64,000 nt of DNA, taken from contig JAWXUL010000008.1 in NCBI GenBank assembly GCA_044432725.1, positions 59,521 to 123,520 on the forward strand, written 5' to 3'. Both the position numbers and the translations under genes were made by a program. Under the pieces are notes generated by a model that did not search any database, was not told the DNA's origin, and saw only the letters and a program-made list of their open reading frames with translations. The DNA is from JAWXUK01 sp044432725. Lineage in GTDB: Bacteria; Bacillota; Clostridia; Oscillospirales; Oscillospiraceae. Below, one piece after another: positions 1 through 7,966 of the stretch. Each line of letters opens with the position of its first letter. Position 1 is the first letter of the stretch.

Positions 1-645
1 CTTTCGGAGATGGTGAGAATGCCTGATGAAATCAGCATTTCTGGGAAAGTCCTGAGTATCAGCAACGTCCTAGCCGTGGAAGATGAAAACGGCAAACTCC
101 ACTCCATTGACAACAATTCTGGACAAACTTGGGAGGGAGTTTCCCTTGGTGGCATGGTGAATCTCACCTATTTCGAGGACAGCGTTGTTTCTATAGAGCA
201 GACTTCTCAGGGGGCTGACGTGGTGGGTGTAGTCCTAGAGATGTTTCCGTATAGTTATTTGGGTTATGACTACATTTACATCGATATCAGTACCCCAGTT
301 TTGACTCAGGCAGAGAAAGAAGTATTCATAACACGGCTACAGCTAGGCTATACCAACACGGAACTTCGTTTGGGAGGTTGGGAAGAGTTGTCAGCAGATG
401 CAGAATCTAAAGGGGTGACTATGCAAACGTTAGACAGCTATCCTTATAACAGATACGAAGGGTATGGAAGTTATGGAATCGGTGACTTATCAGAAACCCA
501 ATATGGAGTATTCAACATTCCTACTGACGCTGGAATAGAAAACTTTGGTTTGTCCTTTGCTGGACAAGGTATGTATTTTTTTCAGGCAATTTTGAACCCT
601 GATACCATGGAATATACTTCCATTTACCATGGGGGGGCTGGTTAA
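1..645 (+). CDS. Hypothetical protein, probably 5'-truncated by the window edge
   Basis: The reading frame is open from base 1, so the gene probably begins outside the window. A first in-window ATG lies at base 10, just behind a GGAG that would be too close to act as its ribosome binding site. The visible 211 residues have no membrane segment or recognisable motif. They are rich in Gly, Tyr, Thr and Ser, and the first 70 residues look like small beta-strand segments. I do not recognise the family. A stem-loop at 842-890 is the next downstream terminator-like structure. It could be the tail of an exported or surface protein, but nothing here proves that. Confidence 0.6.
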   Translation, partial: LSEMVRMPDEISISGKVLSISNVLAVEDENGKLHSIDNNSGQTWEGVSLGGMVNLTYFEDSVVSIEQTSQGADVVGVVLEMFPYSYLGYDYIYIDISTPVLTQAEKEVFITRLQLGYTNTELRLGGWEELSADAESKGVTMQTLDSYPYNRYEGYGSYGIGDLSETQYGVFNIPTDAGIENFGLSFAGQGMYFFQAILNPDTMEYTSIYHGGAG

Positions 646-720
646 GATGAACAGGCAAGTGAATCCAGTCATCACTTAGAATCAGCACCATAAGAAAGTG
701 AATTTCCGTAAATGAATCGG

Positions 721-822
721 TTATTTTCTCTGCTCAGCCCTAAAAAATCCAGATGATTCTTCTTTTTCCTTCGGTGACATTGCAACCATTCTGTTACGAC
801 TTCTTTTTACATTGAAAGTCAT
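721..822 (-). CDS. Possible 33-residue basic/charged small protein
   Basis: The frame begins at an ATG right after AAAAGGAG, a strong Shine-Dalgarno sequence but with almost no spacer, and ends at TAA. The peptide is rich in Lys, Arg and Glu and contains the stretch MVAMSPKEKEESSGFF. Its composition looks protein-like and it has no membrane segment. The tight RBS-start spacing and small size make it uncertain; it could be a remnant. The rest of the 646-1097 gap holds only stem-loops. Confidence 0.3.
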   Translation of the reverse strand: MTFNVKRSRNRMVAMSPKEKEESSGFFRAEQRK

Positions 823-841
823 CTCCTTTTCCCATAGCTAA

Positions 842-890
842 ACCCCCGAATCGTGGAGCATTCTATCCTCAACGATTCGGGGGTCTTTTG
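842..890 (+). terminator. Terminator-like stem-loop after the first gene
   Basis: A 13-bp perfect GC-rich stem (842-854 with 872-884) encloses a 17-nt loop and is followed by TCTTTTGTC. The T tract is short, so it may terminate only partly. A second stem-loop without a T tract follows at 920-949 (arms TTCTCCCAAA / TTTGGGAGAA). Confidence 0.55.
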
Positions 891-1097
891 TCATTGTCCA
901 TTTTGACTGGACTGATTCATTCTCCCAAAAGAGAATTCCTTTGGGAGAACAAAAGTTTAAAATCGAAAGTCAGCCTTGAGGGATTGCTGAGATTTTCAGC
1001 GAATTTGAAAGACTTATTTTTCCTAAAGTCGAGAATGAATGATTGTGAAAAGTTGCCCCCTACGCAATGCCCAGACTCCATTTATCAATGAATGCAA

Positions 1098-2615
1098 TTA
1101 CCAGTCGATGAGAGGACGCCAGTCATCTTTGGGATACCATGTTAAATCGCCAAGCTCTGTACCACCCAGCCATAATGCTTGATAAGGATCAGGGGAACTT
1201 GCCGAGAGGACGATTTTTTGGAATCCCTCTTCTGTTTTATCAAAGAAGAGTTGAGTGTTATTGTATCGGATTGAGCCCACCACTAAGTCTGAAGAAAAAA
1301 ATCCATCGTTGACCAAGCTAATGTCAGCAGAGGCAGCATAAAGTCCTTTCCCGTCATGAGGAATCACAAGACTATCTTTTATTTCGCTTCTGCTCCCAAC
1401 TTTTTGGTTCCCAAAAGTGCCTGAAATTTCATGGAGAGAGTATGTATCCCCAAATTCTCCGAACACCAAGACACCAGAGAGTCTTTTATCTTCTTCTTCG
1501 TGATCATGTGTGTCATAGAAAAGGTATCGTAGGAAAAGTTCTGGGATACCGTCTAAGTCCATATCATGAAGACAATATTCCATCTGCTCTACCATCGCAG
1601 AGCCATAGAATCCCACCAATAAAGGAGTTATCACCTCTAAACCACTATAATTTCCATTGATGGAACGTAAATGGTCAATATATTCTTTTTTCCATGGATT
1701 CCCGATATATTCCTCAAAGAAAATGATGTCTTCTTCGTCCTCTAAAAACCCTTGAGAGAAGTGGAATCCAGGGACTTCTTCATGTTTTTTGATCACAACT
1801 TCCACAGATTCATCTTCACGAGTAGAGACAATCGCCACTTCACCCGCTGAAACAGTTTCTGTTTGTTGTGTTGTTTCGTTGGTTTCGATTTCCACAGAGC
1901 CAGAAAATAGGACGATTTCGCTTTGGTCGATACTGTCCAAATAGGTAATAACGCCAGAGGTGCCACGAACCCCTGTGACAATGTTGTTACAATAGAAAGT
2001 CAAAGACTCATGATCATCTAATGGCTTGGACACATTGAAATAAAGAGAACCTTTTAAGACTTCAACCTCTAATTTGTTATTACTTTCTACGATTTCAATT
2101 TGAGATGTTTGATCAAGTTTCAAAAGTTTGGTATTGTCTAACGAGATATAAGCATTACTTTCCAGATAAGTTTCCAGATTGTCTTGACTGGCAAGGCGTT
2201 GCCCCACCGAAACTGCTTTCTCTGTTGCTCCGTTGAGCAAAGTCAAGTCCCCTTCATAAGCTTCTAGTCGCATACTATCTGCAGAAGTGTTAGGACTTGT
2301 GTAGAAGTAAGCAAGTCCCAAGACTGCTGCAACAGCCACTACAGCAGCAATCATTTTGCGATAAGAACTTCTTTTCACCCCACTAGGAGCTTGCGTTGCC
2401 ACTGGCTGTGTTGCCACTGGCTGTGTTGCCACTGCTTGTGTTGCCACTGGCTGTGTTGCCACTGGCTGTGTTGCCACTGCATCCGTTGCAATGGGTGACG
2501 TGACTACTCCTTGTTCTTGGAGAATTTCTTCCTGATACGAGGTTTTTGTGCCACATTTTTTACAGAACTTCTGTTGTTCTCCCAACTCTGTACCACAGTT
2601 AGTGCAAAATTTCAT
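1098..2615 (-). CDS. Zinc-ribbon, membrane-anchored FecR-like protein
   Basis: This 505-residue protein has three parts. Residues 3-24 form a zinc ribbon with two CxxC pairs (CTNCG and CKKCG). Residues about 40-75 are a repeated VATQP/VATQA linker. One membrane segment lies near 88-107. The outer part (about 130-280) resembles FecR: a short barrel-like region with NIVTGVRGTSGVI, typical of FecR-type sensor or scaffold domains. The C-terminal third contains DMDLDGIPEL, resembling an EF-hand-like calcium loop. The start is fixed by AGAAGGAG six bases upstream. FecR family members transduce or scaffold at the envelope, but no sigma factor or receptor neighbour is present, so the role here is unknown. 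It is monocistronic and separated from thiD by about 100 bp. Confidence 0.7.
   Translation of the reverse strand: MKFCTNCGTELGEQQKFCKKCGTKTSYQEEILQEQGVVTSPIATDAVATQPVATQPVATQAVATQPVATQPVATQAPSGVKRSSYRKMIAAVVAVAAVLGLAYFYTSPNTSADSMRLEAYEGDLTLLNGATEKAVSVGQRLASQDNLETYLESNAYISLDNTKLLKLDQTSQIEIVESNNKLEVEVLKGSLYFNVSKPLDDHESLTFYCNNIVTGVRGTSGVITYLDSIDQSEIVLFSGSVEIETNETTQQTETVSAGEVAIVSTREDESVEVVIKKHEEVPGFHFSQGFLEDEEDIIFFEEYIGNPWKKEYIDHLRSINGNYSGLEVITPLLVGFYGSAMVEQMEYCLHDMDLDGIPELFLRYLFYDTHDHEEEDKRLSGVLVFGEFGDTYSLHEISGTFGNQKVGSRSEIKDSLVIPHDGKGLYAASADISLVNDGFFSSDLVVGSIRYNNTQLFFDKTEEGFQKIVLSASSPDPYQALWLGGTELGDLTWYPKDDWRPLIDW
2388..2489 (-). repeat. 15-bp tandem repeat coding VATQP/VATQA
   Basis: About seven units of a 15-bp repeat (core GGCTGTGTTGCCACT on the plus strand) lie inside the FecR-like gene. 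They keep the frame and encode a pentapeptide linker between the zinc ribbon and the membrane segment. The length is a multiple of three, so copy-number change would alter linker length without a frameshift. Confidence 0.85.
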
Positions 2616-2720
2616 AATGGACTCCTTCTATGTGATTTCTTTTGATGACACCTCTTAGTATAGCATAAGGATCTAGAAATGACAAGAAGTTTCTTGCAAG
2701 GGAAGATGAGGCAATACCTA

Positions 2721-3503
2721 TTAAGTAGTTTCCCAACAGTGATTGAGAGGTCCTGAACCTGCGCCCAAGTCCAAACCTGATTCCAATGCACCAGATAAGT
2801 AATTTTTTGCTTTTTGAATACTTTCCTCTAAAGAAAAACCACTTGCTAAATTACAAGCAATGGAAGAGGAAAGGGTACAACCTGTGCCATGTGTGTTAGG
2901 ATTATCCACTCTTTTTCCAGTAAACCAAGAGATTTTATCCCCATTCAAAAGCAAATCATCTGCACAATCCACTAAATGACCACCTTTCACCAAAATGGCA
3001 ACATCCGTAACTTTACGAATCTTTTGGCTTCCTTTTACCATCTCTTCTTTGTTGGAGATGGTTTCGCCTGAAAGAACCTGTGCTTCTAAAATATTCGGTG
3101 TGATCACTGTGGCAAGCGGAAAAAGTTTGGTGATCAATGCTGAAATCACATCATCACCCATCAATTTCGCCCCAGAAGTGGCGACCATCACAGGGTCAAG
3201 AACAACATTTTTTGCCGAATACTCTTTCAGTTTCATTGCAATGACTTCAACTATCTCAATCCGTGACACCATGCCGATTTTCACAGAATCAGGCACAATA
3301 TCCGTGAAGACACTGTCTAATTGATTTCCCACAAATTCTGGAGAAACATCTAAAATCCCTTGAACTCCTGTGGTATTTTGTGCCGTTAAGGCTGTGATCA
3401 CAGACATTCCATAGTGATTATGGGCAGAAAATGTCTTTAAGTCAGCTTGAATCCCTGCGCCACCACTACAATCCGAACCCGCTATGGTCAATACTGTTTT
3501 CAT
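2721..3503 (-). CDS. thiD: Hydroxymethylpyrimidine/phosphomethylpyrimidine kinase ThiD
   Basis: ThiD phosphorylates HMP and HMP-P to HMP-PP, the pyrimidine donor for thiamine phosphate synthesis in the cytoplasm. The 260-residue protein opens with TIAGSDCSGGAGIQADLK, the ribokinase-type substrate loop of this family, and has the C-terminal NTHGTGCTLSS anion hole. Family length is about 265. A longer start at 3518 is possible, but GGAAG eight bases before 3503 favours the shorter form. Its ATG overlaps the TGA of the upstream HAD gene (ATGA), which implies translational coupling. It is the last gene of the thiamine operon. Confidence 0.95.
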   Translation of the reverse strand: MKTVLTIAGSDCSGGAGIQADLKTFSAHNHYGMSVITALTAQNTTGVQGILDVSPEFVGNQLDSVFTDIVPDSVKIGMVSRIEIVEVIAMKLKEYSAKNVVLDPVMVATSGAKLMGDDVISALITKLFPLATVITPNILEAQVLSGETISNKEEMVKGSQKIRKVTDVAILVKGGHLVDCADDLLLNGDKISWFTGKRVDNPNTHGTGCTLSSSIACNLASGFSLEESIQKAKNYLSGALESGLDLGAGSGPLNHCWETT

Positions 3504-4147
3504 CTTTTGTTCTTCCATTCTTCTAAAAATTCAGTATCAAAACTTTCAATATAAAGGTCTGCATACTGTAAAATTTCCTCTTTATCCGTCAAAGCAGACT
3601 GATCTGCCACGGCAATCACTGGAAAGCCAGCTTTTTTCGCTGAAATAATCCCGTGAACTGCATCCTCAAAAACGATTGTGTCCTCTTTTTCCGTCCCTAA
3701 GTGTGCCAAAGCAATTTCATAAATATCTGGTTTTGTTTTCCCAACTCCCACCTCAGTACAAGTAAAGATTTCTGAGAAATATTGTGACATTCCGTGTATT
3801 TTTAAGGATATTTCTACCAAGTGACGGTCAGTTGCCGTTGCAATACACATCTTTTCTCCATGATAAGTTTCTAAAAATCCTTTCACACCCTTTTTGGGTG
3901 GAGCGTTCTCACGATATTCCTTCTCAATAAAATCATTCACAGAATCCATCAAAGTCTCTCCACTCTCTGATAGATGGTAAACCTTTCTGTAATATGCAAC
4001 CACTTCTTTCAAAGTAAAAGTCTTGAATTTTTCGTCCAAACCTTTTTCTGGAATAATACCACGACTTAGTAAGTAATTCGACCCTGCACTTGCCCAGATT
4101 CCCATAGAATCTAATAAAGTCCCGTCCAAATCAAAGATAAATGCCAT
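3500..4147 (-). CDS. HAD-superfamily phosphatase in the thiamine operon
   Basis: This 215-residue protein starts with the HAD motif I (FDLDGTLLDS, nucleophile Asp7). It has a helical cap, then ATATD (motif II), a Lys in GVGKTKPD (motif III) and EDAVHGI (motif IV), as in beta-phosphoglucomutase-like HADs. It lies between thiE and thiD, starts one base after the thiE stop and overlaps thiD. The placement suggests a phosphatase acting on thiamine phosphate or a pyrimidine/thiazole phosphate intermediate, or a repair enzyme for the pathway. No thiL is in view. The substrate is inference only. Confidence 0.85.
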   Translation of the reverse strand: MAFIFDLDGTLLDSMGIWASAGSNYLLSRGIIPEKGLDEKFKTFTLKEVVAYYRKVYHLSESGETLMDSVNDFIEKEYRENAPPKKGVKGFLETYHGEKMCIATATDRHLVEISLKIHGMSQYFSEIFTCTEVGVGKTKPDIYEIALAHLGTEKEDTIVFEDAVHGIISAKKAGFPVIAVADQSALTDKEEILQYADLYIESFDTEFLEEWKNKR

Positions 4148-4786
4148 CTACCTCACCACCTCTTGACTGGCAAGGACAAAACTTTCACTTGCTCTTTTGA
4201 TATCAGAACTTGCGAAAATCCCTGACACAACAGCAACACCAGAAAGACCACATTTTTCCAGTTGATGAATGTTTTCCAATGAAATTCCACCAATCGCCAC
4301 CACTGGAACCTCCACAAATGCCGTAATTTCTTTCAAAGTAGCCAAGGAAACTGCATGAGCATCTAATTTTGTACTAGTGGAAAACACAGCACCCACACCT
4401 AAATAGTCAGCTCCATCTGCCACAGCTCCCTTTGCCTGTTCTACGGTCTGAACTGAAACCCCCATGATCCTCGAATCCCCCAGTTTCTCACGTACTTCTT
4501 TGGCATTTTGGTCTGACTGACCGATATGCACCCCATCAGCACCACTTTCCAAAGCAATTTCAAGGGAATCATTGATGATAAAGGGGATTTTATACTTGTT
4601 ACAAAGTGCTTTCATTTCCTTTGCACCCGATAAAAAATTTTGAAAGTCCAGATCTTTTTCTCGCAGTTGCACACAGGTGACACCACCTAGAATAGACTCT
4701 TCCACTTGCTCCAACAAAGTGGAATTTCCAAGCCAAGTCCGATCCGTGACAGCATACAACAGCAAATCAGAGTGATTTAATTTCAT
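4148..4786 (-). CDS. thiE: Thiamine-phosphate synthase ThiE
   Basis: ThiE joins HMP-PP with hydroxyethylthiazole phosphate to give thiamine phosphate. The TIM-barrel protein (212 residues) shows the family signatures LYAVTDR near the N terminus, QLREKDLD, FIINDSLEIALESGADGVHIGQSD, and a C-terminal phosphate-binding VVAIGGIS. The start at 4786 is chosen because AGAGGGGGAAAT lies directly upstream; an upstream start would add ten residues with no homology-like features. It overlaps the end of thiM by 20 bases. Confidence 0.95.
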   Translation of the reverse strand: MKLNHSDLLLYAVTDRTWLGNSTLLEQVEESILGGVTCVQLREKDLDFQNFLSGAKEMKALCNKYKIPFIINDSLEIALESGADGVHIGQSDQNAKEVREKLGDSRIMGVSVQTVEQAKGAVADGADYLGVGAVFSTSTKLDAHAVSLATLKEITAFVEVPVVAIGGISLENIHQLEKCGLSGVAVVSGIFASSDIKRASESFVLASQEVVR

Positions 4787-5591
4787 ATTTCCCCCTCTTT
4801 TCCAAGGTATCACCATCTAAATGGTACATTGCGTCAATCAGATTACTGCGATAACTACTATTTCCCTCTTGTACAGACAATCTTTCTTGGGCGATTTCTC
4901 CACAAATCCCCATAGCAGTCACAGACGTTGCCGTTGCTTTCCATATTTCATCTGGATTGGCAGAAATAAAGGCACAAATCACAGCAGACAACATACAGCC
5001 AGTCCCACTCACAGCAGACATCATTGGGTGACCATTTTTCACGATATAACAGTTCTTTTCCTCGCAAATCAAGTCCATTTCCCCTGTGATTGCAATGATT
5101 GCCCCTGTTTCCTTTGACAATTCCATGGCAAATTTCATGGTTTGGAGCAAGTTCTCTCCATTCACTTTATCCCCCACATCAGCATCCACCCCTTTTGTGG
5201 TATGACTGCCCAAAGCCAATGTCTTAATTTCTGAAATATTCCCACGAATCACAGAAAACTTCACTTCATCTAGCAATTTAAGCGCTGTTTCTGTGCGTAA
5301 TTTAGAAGCACCAGCCCCAACAGGATCCAAAATCACAGGATGTCCTAATTCATTTGCTTTTTTACCAGCCAAAAACATAGAAGGAATGGTTCTGCTGTTC
5401 AATGTGCCAATATTAATGTTCAAGCCAGAGGAAATAGAAGTAATTTCCTCAACTTCCCCCTCGTCATCTGCCATAATGGGTGCAGCACCACAGGCAAGCA
5501 ACATATTCGCACAATCATTTACAGTCACATAATTTGTGATATTGTGCACCAAAGGTGAATTCTTTTTCATATTATCTAAGATTTGTTTCAT
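4767..5591 (-). CDS. thiM: Hydroxyethylthiazole kinase ThiM
   Basis: ThiM phosphorylates salvaged hydroxyethylthiazole for ThiE. The 274-residue ribokinase-fold protein carries VHNITNYVTVNDCAN at its N terminus, VLDPVGAGAS, and the C-terminal AVSGTGCMLSA ATP/anion motif. Family length is about 265-275. AAAGGAG lies seven bases before the ATG. Together with ThiC and ThiD for the pyrimidine half, the operon relies on thiazole salvage; no thiazole synthesis genes (thiG, thiS, thiH, thiF) are in this window. Confidence 0.95.
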   Translation of the reverse strand: MKQILDNMKKNSPLVHNITNYVTVNDCANMLLACGAAPIMADDEGEVEEITSISSGLNINIGTLNSRTIPSMFLAGKKANELGHPVILDPVGAGASKLRTETALKLLDEVKFSVIRGNISEIKTLALGSHTTKGVDADVGDKVNGENLLQTMKFAMELSKETGAIIAITGEMDLICEEKNCYIVKNGHPMMSAVSGTGCMLSAVICAFISANPDEIWKATATSVTAMGICGEIAQERLSVQEGNSSYRSNLIDAMYHLDGDTLEKRGKYEIKSL

Positions 5592-5609
5592 AAAATGACT
5601 CCTTTCAGA

Positions 5610-6119
5610 TTAAATACTGGAAATTTCTTGCCACTGCACTAGCAGTCCACTGGCTTTCAGTGTGGAAAGACAAATGAAACCCAAGATGACTCCCGCTGTA
5701 GAACTGATTGTAAAAGGGATCACAAAAGCAAACACGGCAACTTCATTGCCCATAAGATATTTTGCAATAGGATAAGAGGAAATCCCCCCTATGACACCAG
5801 TTCCAATGAGTTCCCCTAGAAAGGCAAATTGTTCTTTTTTCCATAATTTATAGCTCAGTCCAGCCAAAAACCCACCAAAAATACTCCCTGAAAAGGCAAG
5901 AATAGACCCAACCCCCATCATAACTCGTATCAAAGAGGCAAGAAAAGCAATGCCCACAGAATAGACAGGACCCAATAAAATCCCAGCAATTACGTTAACC
6001 ATATGCTGAACAGGGGCACATTTTGCACCCAAAACAGGAAGAGAAAGGGTTCCTCCCACTACAGCAAGGGCAATCAGCACACTGGCTAAGGCGATTTTTT
6101 TACTAAAATTGTGTTTCAT
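5610..6119 (-). CDS. thiW: ThiW-type thiamine-precursor transporter, ECF S component
   Basis: This 169-residue integral membrane protein has about five hydrophobic segments. It has the ThiW-like features APVQHMVNVIAGILLGP and GSIFGGFLAGLSYK. ThiW proteins are substrate-binding S components of energy-coupling-factor transporters, predicted to import the thiazole precursor; the ATPase and T module are encoded elsewhere. GGAG eight bases upstream of the ATG at 6119 sets the start; a longer frame would add 21 polar residues. Its place just before thiM, the thiazole kinase, fits a salvage role. Confidence 0.88.
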   Translation of the reverse strand: MKHNFSKKIALASVLIALAVVGGTLSLPVLGAKCAPVQHMVNVIAGILLGPVYSVGIAFLASLIRVMMGVGSILAFSGSIFGGFLAGLSYKLWKKEQFAFLGELIGTGVIGGISSYPIAKYLMGNEVAVFAFVIPFTISSTAGVILGFICLSTLKASGLLVQWQEISSI

Positions 6120-6171
6120 TGTAAAACTCCATTCATTTTTATTGACGGAGTGACTTTTTGAAAATTCCAGA

Positions 6172-6295
6172 GAAACCGACAAAAAGACTCCTAGAATAGC
6201 AGAATAATTCTGTTATTTTTCTTTTTTGTCGGTCGAAACTCAAAAGTTTCCTCTCACTCTGAAACACAGATTCCCATCGCTTGTTTTGCTCCCCA
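6172..6295 (-). promoter_or_regulatory. Truncated TPP-riboswitch-like element and long hairpin between thiC and thiW
   Basis: Read on the minus strand, 6295 to 6230 contains GGGGAGC, then GTGAGAGGAAACTTTT and TTTCGACC. This closely parallels the first half of the full TPP riboswitch ahead of thiC (GGGGAGC, CTGAGAGGAAGTTT, CTTCGACCC). The second half of the aptamer (CCTGAT...GATAATGCC...GTAGGGA) is absent. In its place is an A/T-rich long hairpin with outer arms around GACCGACAAAAAAG / CTTTTTGTCGGTTTC, ending before the thiW ribosome site. It may be a decayed duplicate or a different thiamine-linked sensor. Confidence 0.4.
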
Positions 6296-6330
6296 CGAAG
6301 GACGCTCCTCTTCCGTAGTACCTTTATTTA

Positions 6331-7638
6331 TTATTCGTCAAAAATCGTGACGATTTCTCCCTCTAAAATACGATTCATATTCTTCACAGCACAAAAATTC
6401 CCACACATAGAGCAAGTATCCTCTTTTTCCGGAGGAGCAGATTCTCTATACTTTTTGGGCTTCTCTGAATCCACAGCCAGTTCAAACATAGAATTCCAAT
6501 CCAGATTTTTCCGTGCTGTACTCATTTGATAGTCCCAATCCATGGCATTTGGGATTCCTTTTGCGATATCTGCAGCATGAGCAGCGATTTTAGAAGCGAT
6601 AATCCCCTCTTTCACATCGTCTAAGTCAGGCAAACGCAAATGCTCTGCTGGCGTGACATAGCAAAGGAAAGAAGCACCATAAGTCGCCGCAATAGCTCCC
6701 CCAATGGCAGCCGTAATGTGGTCATAACCAGGGGCAACATCCGTCACCAGTGGTCCTAATACGTAAAAAGGCGCTCCGTGACACAATGTTTTTTGGATTT
6801 CCATGTTGGCAGCAATCTGATTCAGTGGCATGTGACCAGGGCCTTCAATCATCACCTGTACGTCTTTTTCCCAAGCACGTTTGGTCAGTTCTCCCAAAAT
6901 AATCAGTTCATGAATTTGAGCCGCATCTGTGGCATCCGCAAGACAACCAGGGCGACAAGCGTCTCCCAAACTTAAAGTCACGTCATATTCTTGGCAAATT
7001 TTCAGAATTTCATCAAAATACTCAAAGAAAGGGTTTTCTTGCCCAGTCATCTCCATCCATGCAAAGATGATAGAACCACCACGAGAAACAATATTGGTCA
7101 GTCGTTTATTTCGCTTAAATTTCTCTGCTGTTTCTTTGTTGATGCCACAATGAATGGTTTGGAAATCCACCCCATCTTCTGCGTGCATACGTACAATATC
7201 AATCCATTCTTTTGCTGTAATGTCAGCAAGTTTCTTGTGATAATAAACCACGGCATCATAGATTGGCACAGTCCCCAGCATAGCAGGGCATTTTTCTGTC
7301 AGCATTCTCCGAAATTTTTGGGTATCTCCCGAAGAACTCAAGTCCATAATGGCTTCTGCGCCCATATCAACAGCTGATTGCACTTTTTCCAGTTCCATGT
7401 TCAAGTCCAAGCAATCACGAGAAGTACCTAAATTGACATTGATTTTCGTGGTCAAAGCAGAGCCAATGCCATTAGGAACAATCGCCTTGTGGTTTTTGTT
7501 GCAAGGAATGATAATTTTCCCCTCAGCAACCCCTTTTATCAGTTGTTCTTGAGAGATTTTTTCTTTTTCTAACACAACTTTCATGGCTTCAGTGAAAATC
7601 CCTTGCCTTGCTGCGTTCATTTGTGTGGTGTATTCCAT
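6331..7638 (-). CDS. thiC: Phosphomethylpyrimidine synthase ThiC
   Basis: ThiC is a radical SAM enzyme that converts aminoimidazole ribotide to HMP-P. The 435-residue protein is close to the clostridial family length. It has NKNHKAIVPNGIGSAL, SLGDACRPGC, EGPGHMPLNQI, and the C-terminal cluster site CSMCGNFC that binds the 4Fe-4S cluster. TGGAGG six bases before the ATG at 7638 sets the start. A longer open frame reaches into the riboswitch, so it cannot be coding. It is the first gene of the operon and is directly controlled by the upstream TPP riboswitch and terminator. Confidence 0.97.
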   Translation of the reverse strand: MEYTTQMNAARQGIFTEAMKVVLEKEKISQEQLIKGVAEGKIIIPCNKNHKAIVPNGIGSALTTKINVNLGTSRDCLDLNMELEKVQSAVDMGAEAIMDLSSSGDTQKFRRMLTEKCPAMLGTVPIYDAVVYYHKKLADITAKEWIDIVRMHAEDGVDFQTIHCGINKETAEKFKRNKRLTNIVSRGGSIIFAWMEMTGQENPFFEYFDEILKICQEYDVTLSLGDACRPGCLADATDAAQIHELIILGELTKRAWEKDVQVMIEGPGHMPLNQIAANMEIQKTLCHGAPFYVLGPLVTDVAPGYDHITAAIGGAIAATYGASFLCYVTPAEHLRLPDLDDVKEGIIASKIAAHAADIAKGIPNAMDWDYQMSTARKNLDWNSMFELAVDSEKPKKYRESAPPEKEDTCSMCGNFCAVKNMNRILEGEIVTIFDE

Positions 7639-7673
7639 CTTTATCCTCCAATCTTTCTCCTGAATTTGGCAAA

Positions 7674-7704
7674 CAAAAAAAGATATACCCATAGGTATAT
7701 CTTC
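7674..7704 (-). terminator. Intrinsic terminator of the TPP riboswitch
   Basis: On the minus strand a 9-10 bp stem (7681-7689 with 7694-7702) with a 4-nt loop is followed by a run of T residues. It sits between the aptamer and the thiC ribosome site. This is the layout of a transcription-attenuating TPP riboswitch: TPP binding would allow the terminator to form. Confidence 0.88.
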
Positions 7705-7721
7705 ACAATCGTAAACATATT

Positions 7722-7800
7722 TCCCTACGTTGGCATTATCCAAATCAGGTTATGGGTCGAAGTTGTAAACTTCCTCTCAGCCAGTGCCACCAGCTCCCCG
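7722..7800 (-). promoter_or_regulatory. TPP riboswitch (THI element)
   Basis: The minus strand carries the conserved aptamer: GGGGAGC, GGCTGAGAGG, CGACCCATAACCTGATTT, GGATAATGCC and ACGTAGGGA, in order and with normal spacing. It starts almost at the predicted transcription start and is followed by an intrinsic terminator and thiC. Confidence 0.97.
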
Positions 7801-7808
7801 TTTATGCT

Positions 7809-7837
7809 ACTTTAACACGGATTCAAAGTCTTGTCAA
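7809..7837 (-). promoter_or_regulatory. Sigma-A promoter of the thiamine operon
   Basis: On the minus strand TTGACA is followed by a 17-bp spacer and TAAAGT, with TGT just before the -10 (extended -10). The predicted start falls at about 7802, immediately before the TPP aptamer. Confidence 0.8.
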
Positions 7838-7916
7838 GATAAATTTCATGCCATCACCTGTGTCCATTATCCTTGCGCTCAACTTTCTTCCGTTCTTTTC
7901 ACTGGACTTGCCTTGG

Positions 7917-7944
7917 GAATTATGAGGGGGATACCTCATAATTC
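7917..7944. repeat. Perfect 11-bp stem-loop after the LRR/SLH gene
   Basis: GAATTATGAGG and CCTCATAATTC flank a 6-nt loop. There is no T tract on either strand, so this is a 3'-end stem-loop or a weak terminator for the gene ending at 7967. The rest of 7838-7966 shows nothing else. Confidence 0.5.
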
Positions 7945-7966
7945 TCAATGGATTGTGAGCCTTATC

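Noticed and set aside
888..1091. 67-codon plus-strand frame in the 646-1097 gap
   Set aside because: It starts inside the terminator-like hairpin, has no ribosome site and includes another stem-loop.
2388..2489. CRISPR-like or other non-coding direct repeats
   Set aside because: The units are 15 bp, contiguous without spacers and in frame in a gene, so they are a coding minisatellite.
7639..7743. Longer ThiC frame with 35 extra residues
   Set aside because: It would run across the riboswitch terminator and aptamer; the ATG at 7638 has TGGAGG six bases upstream and family-like N terminus.
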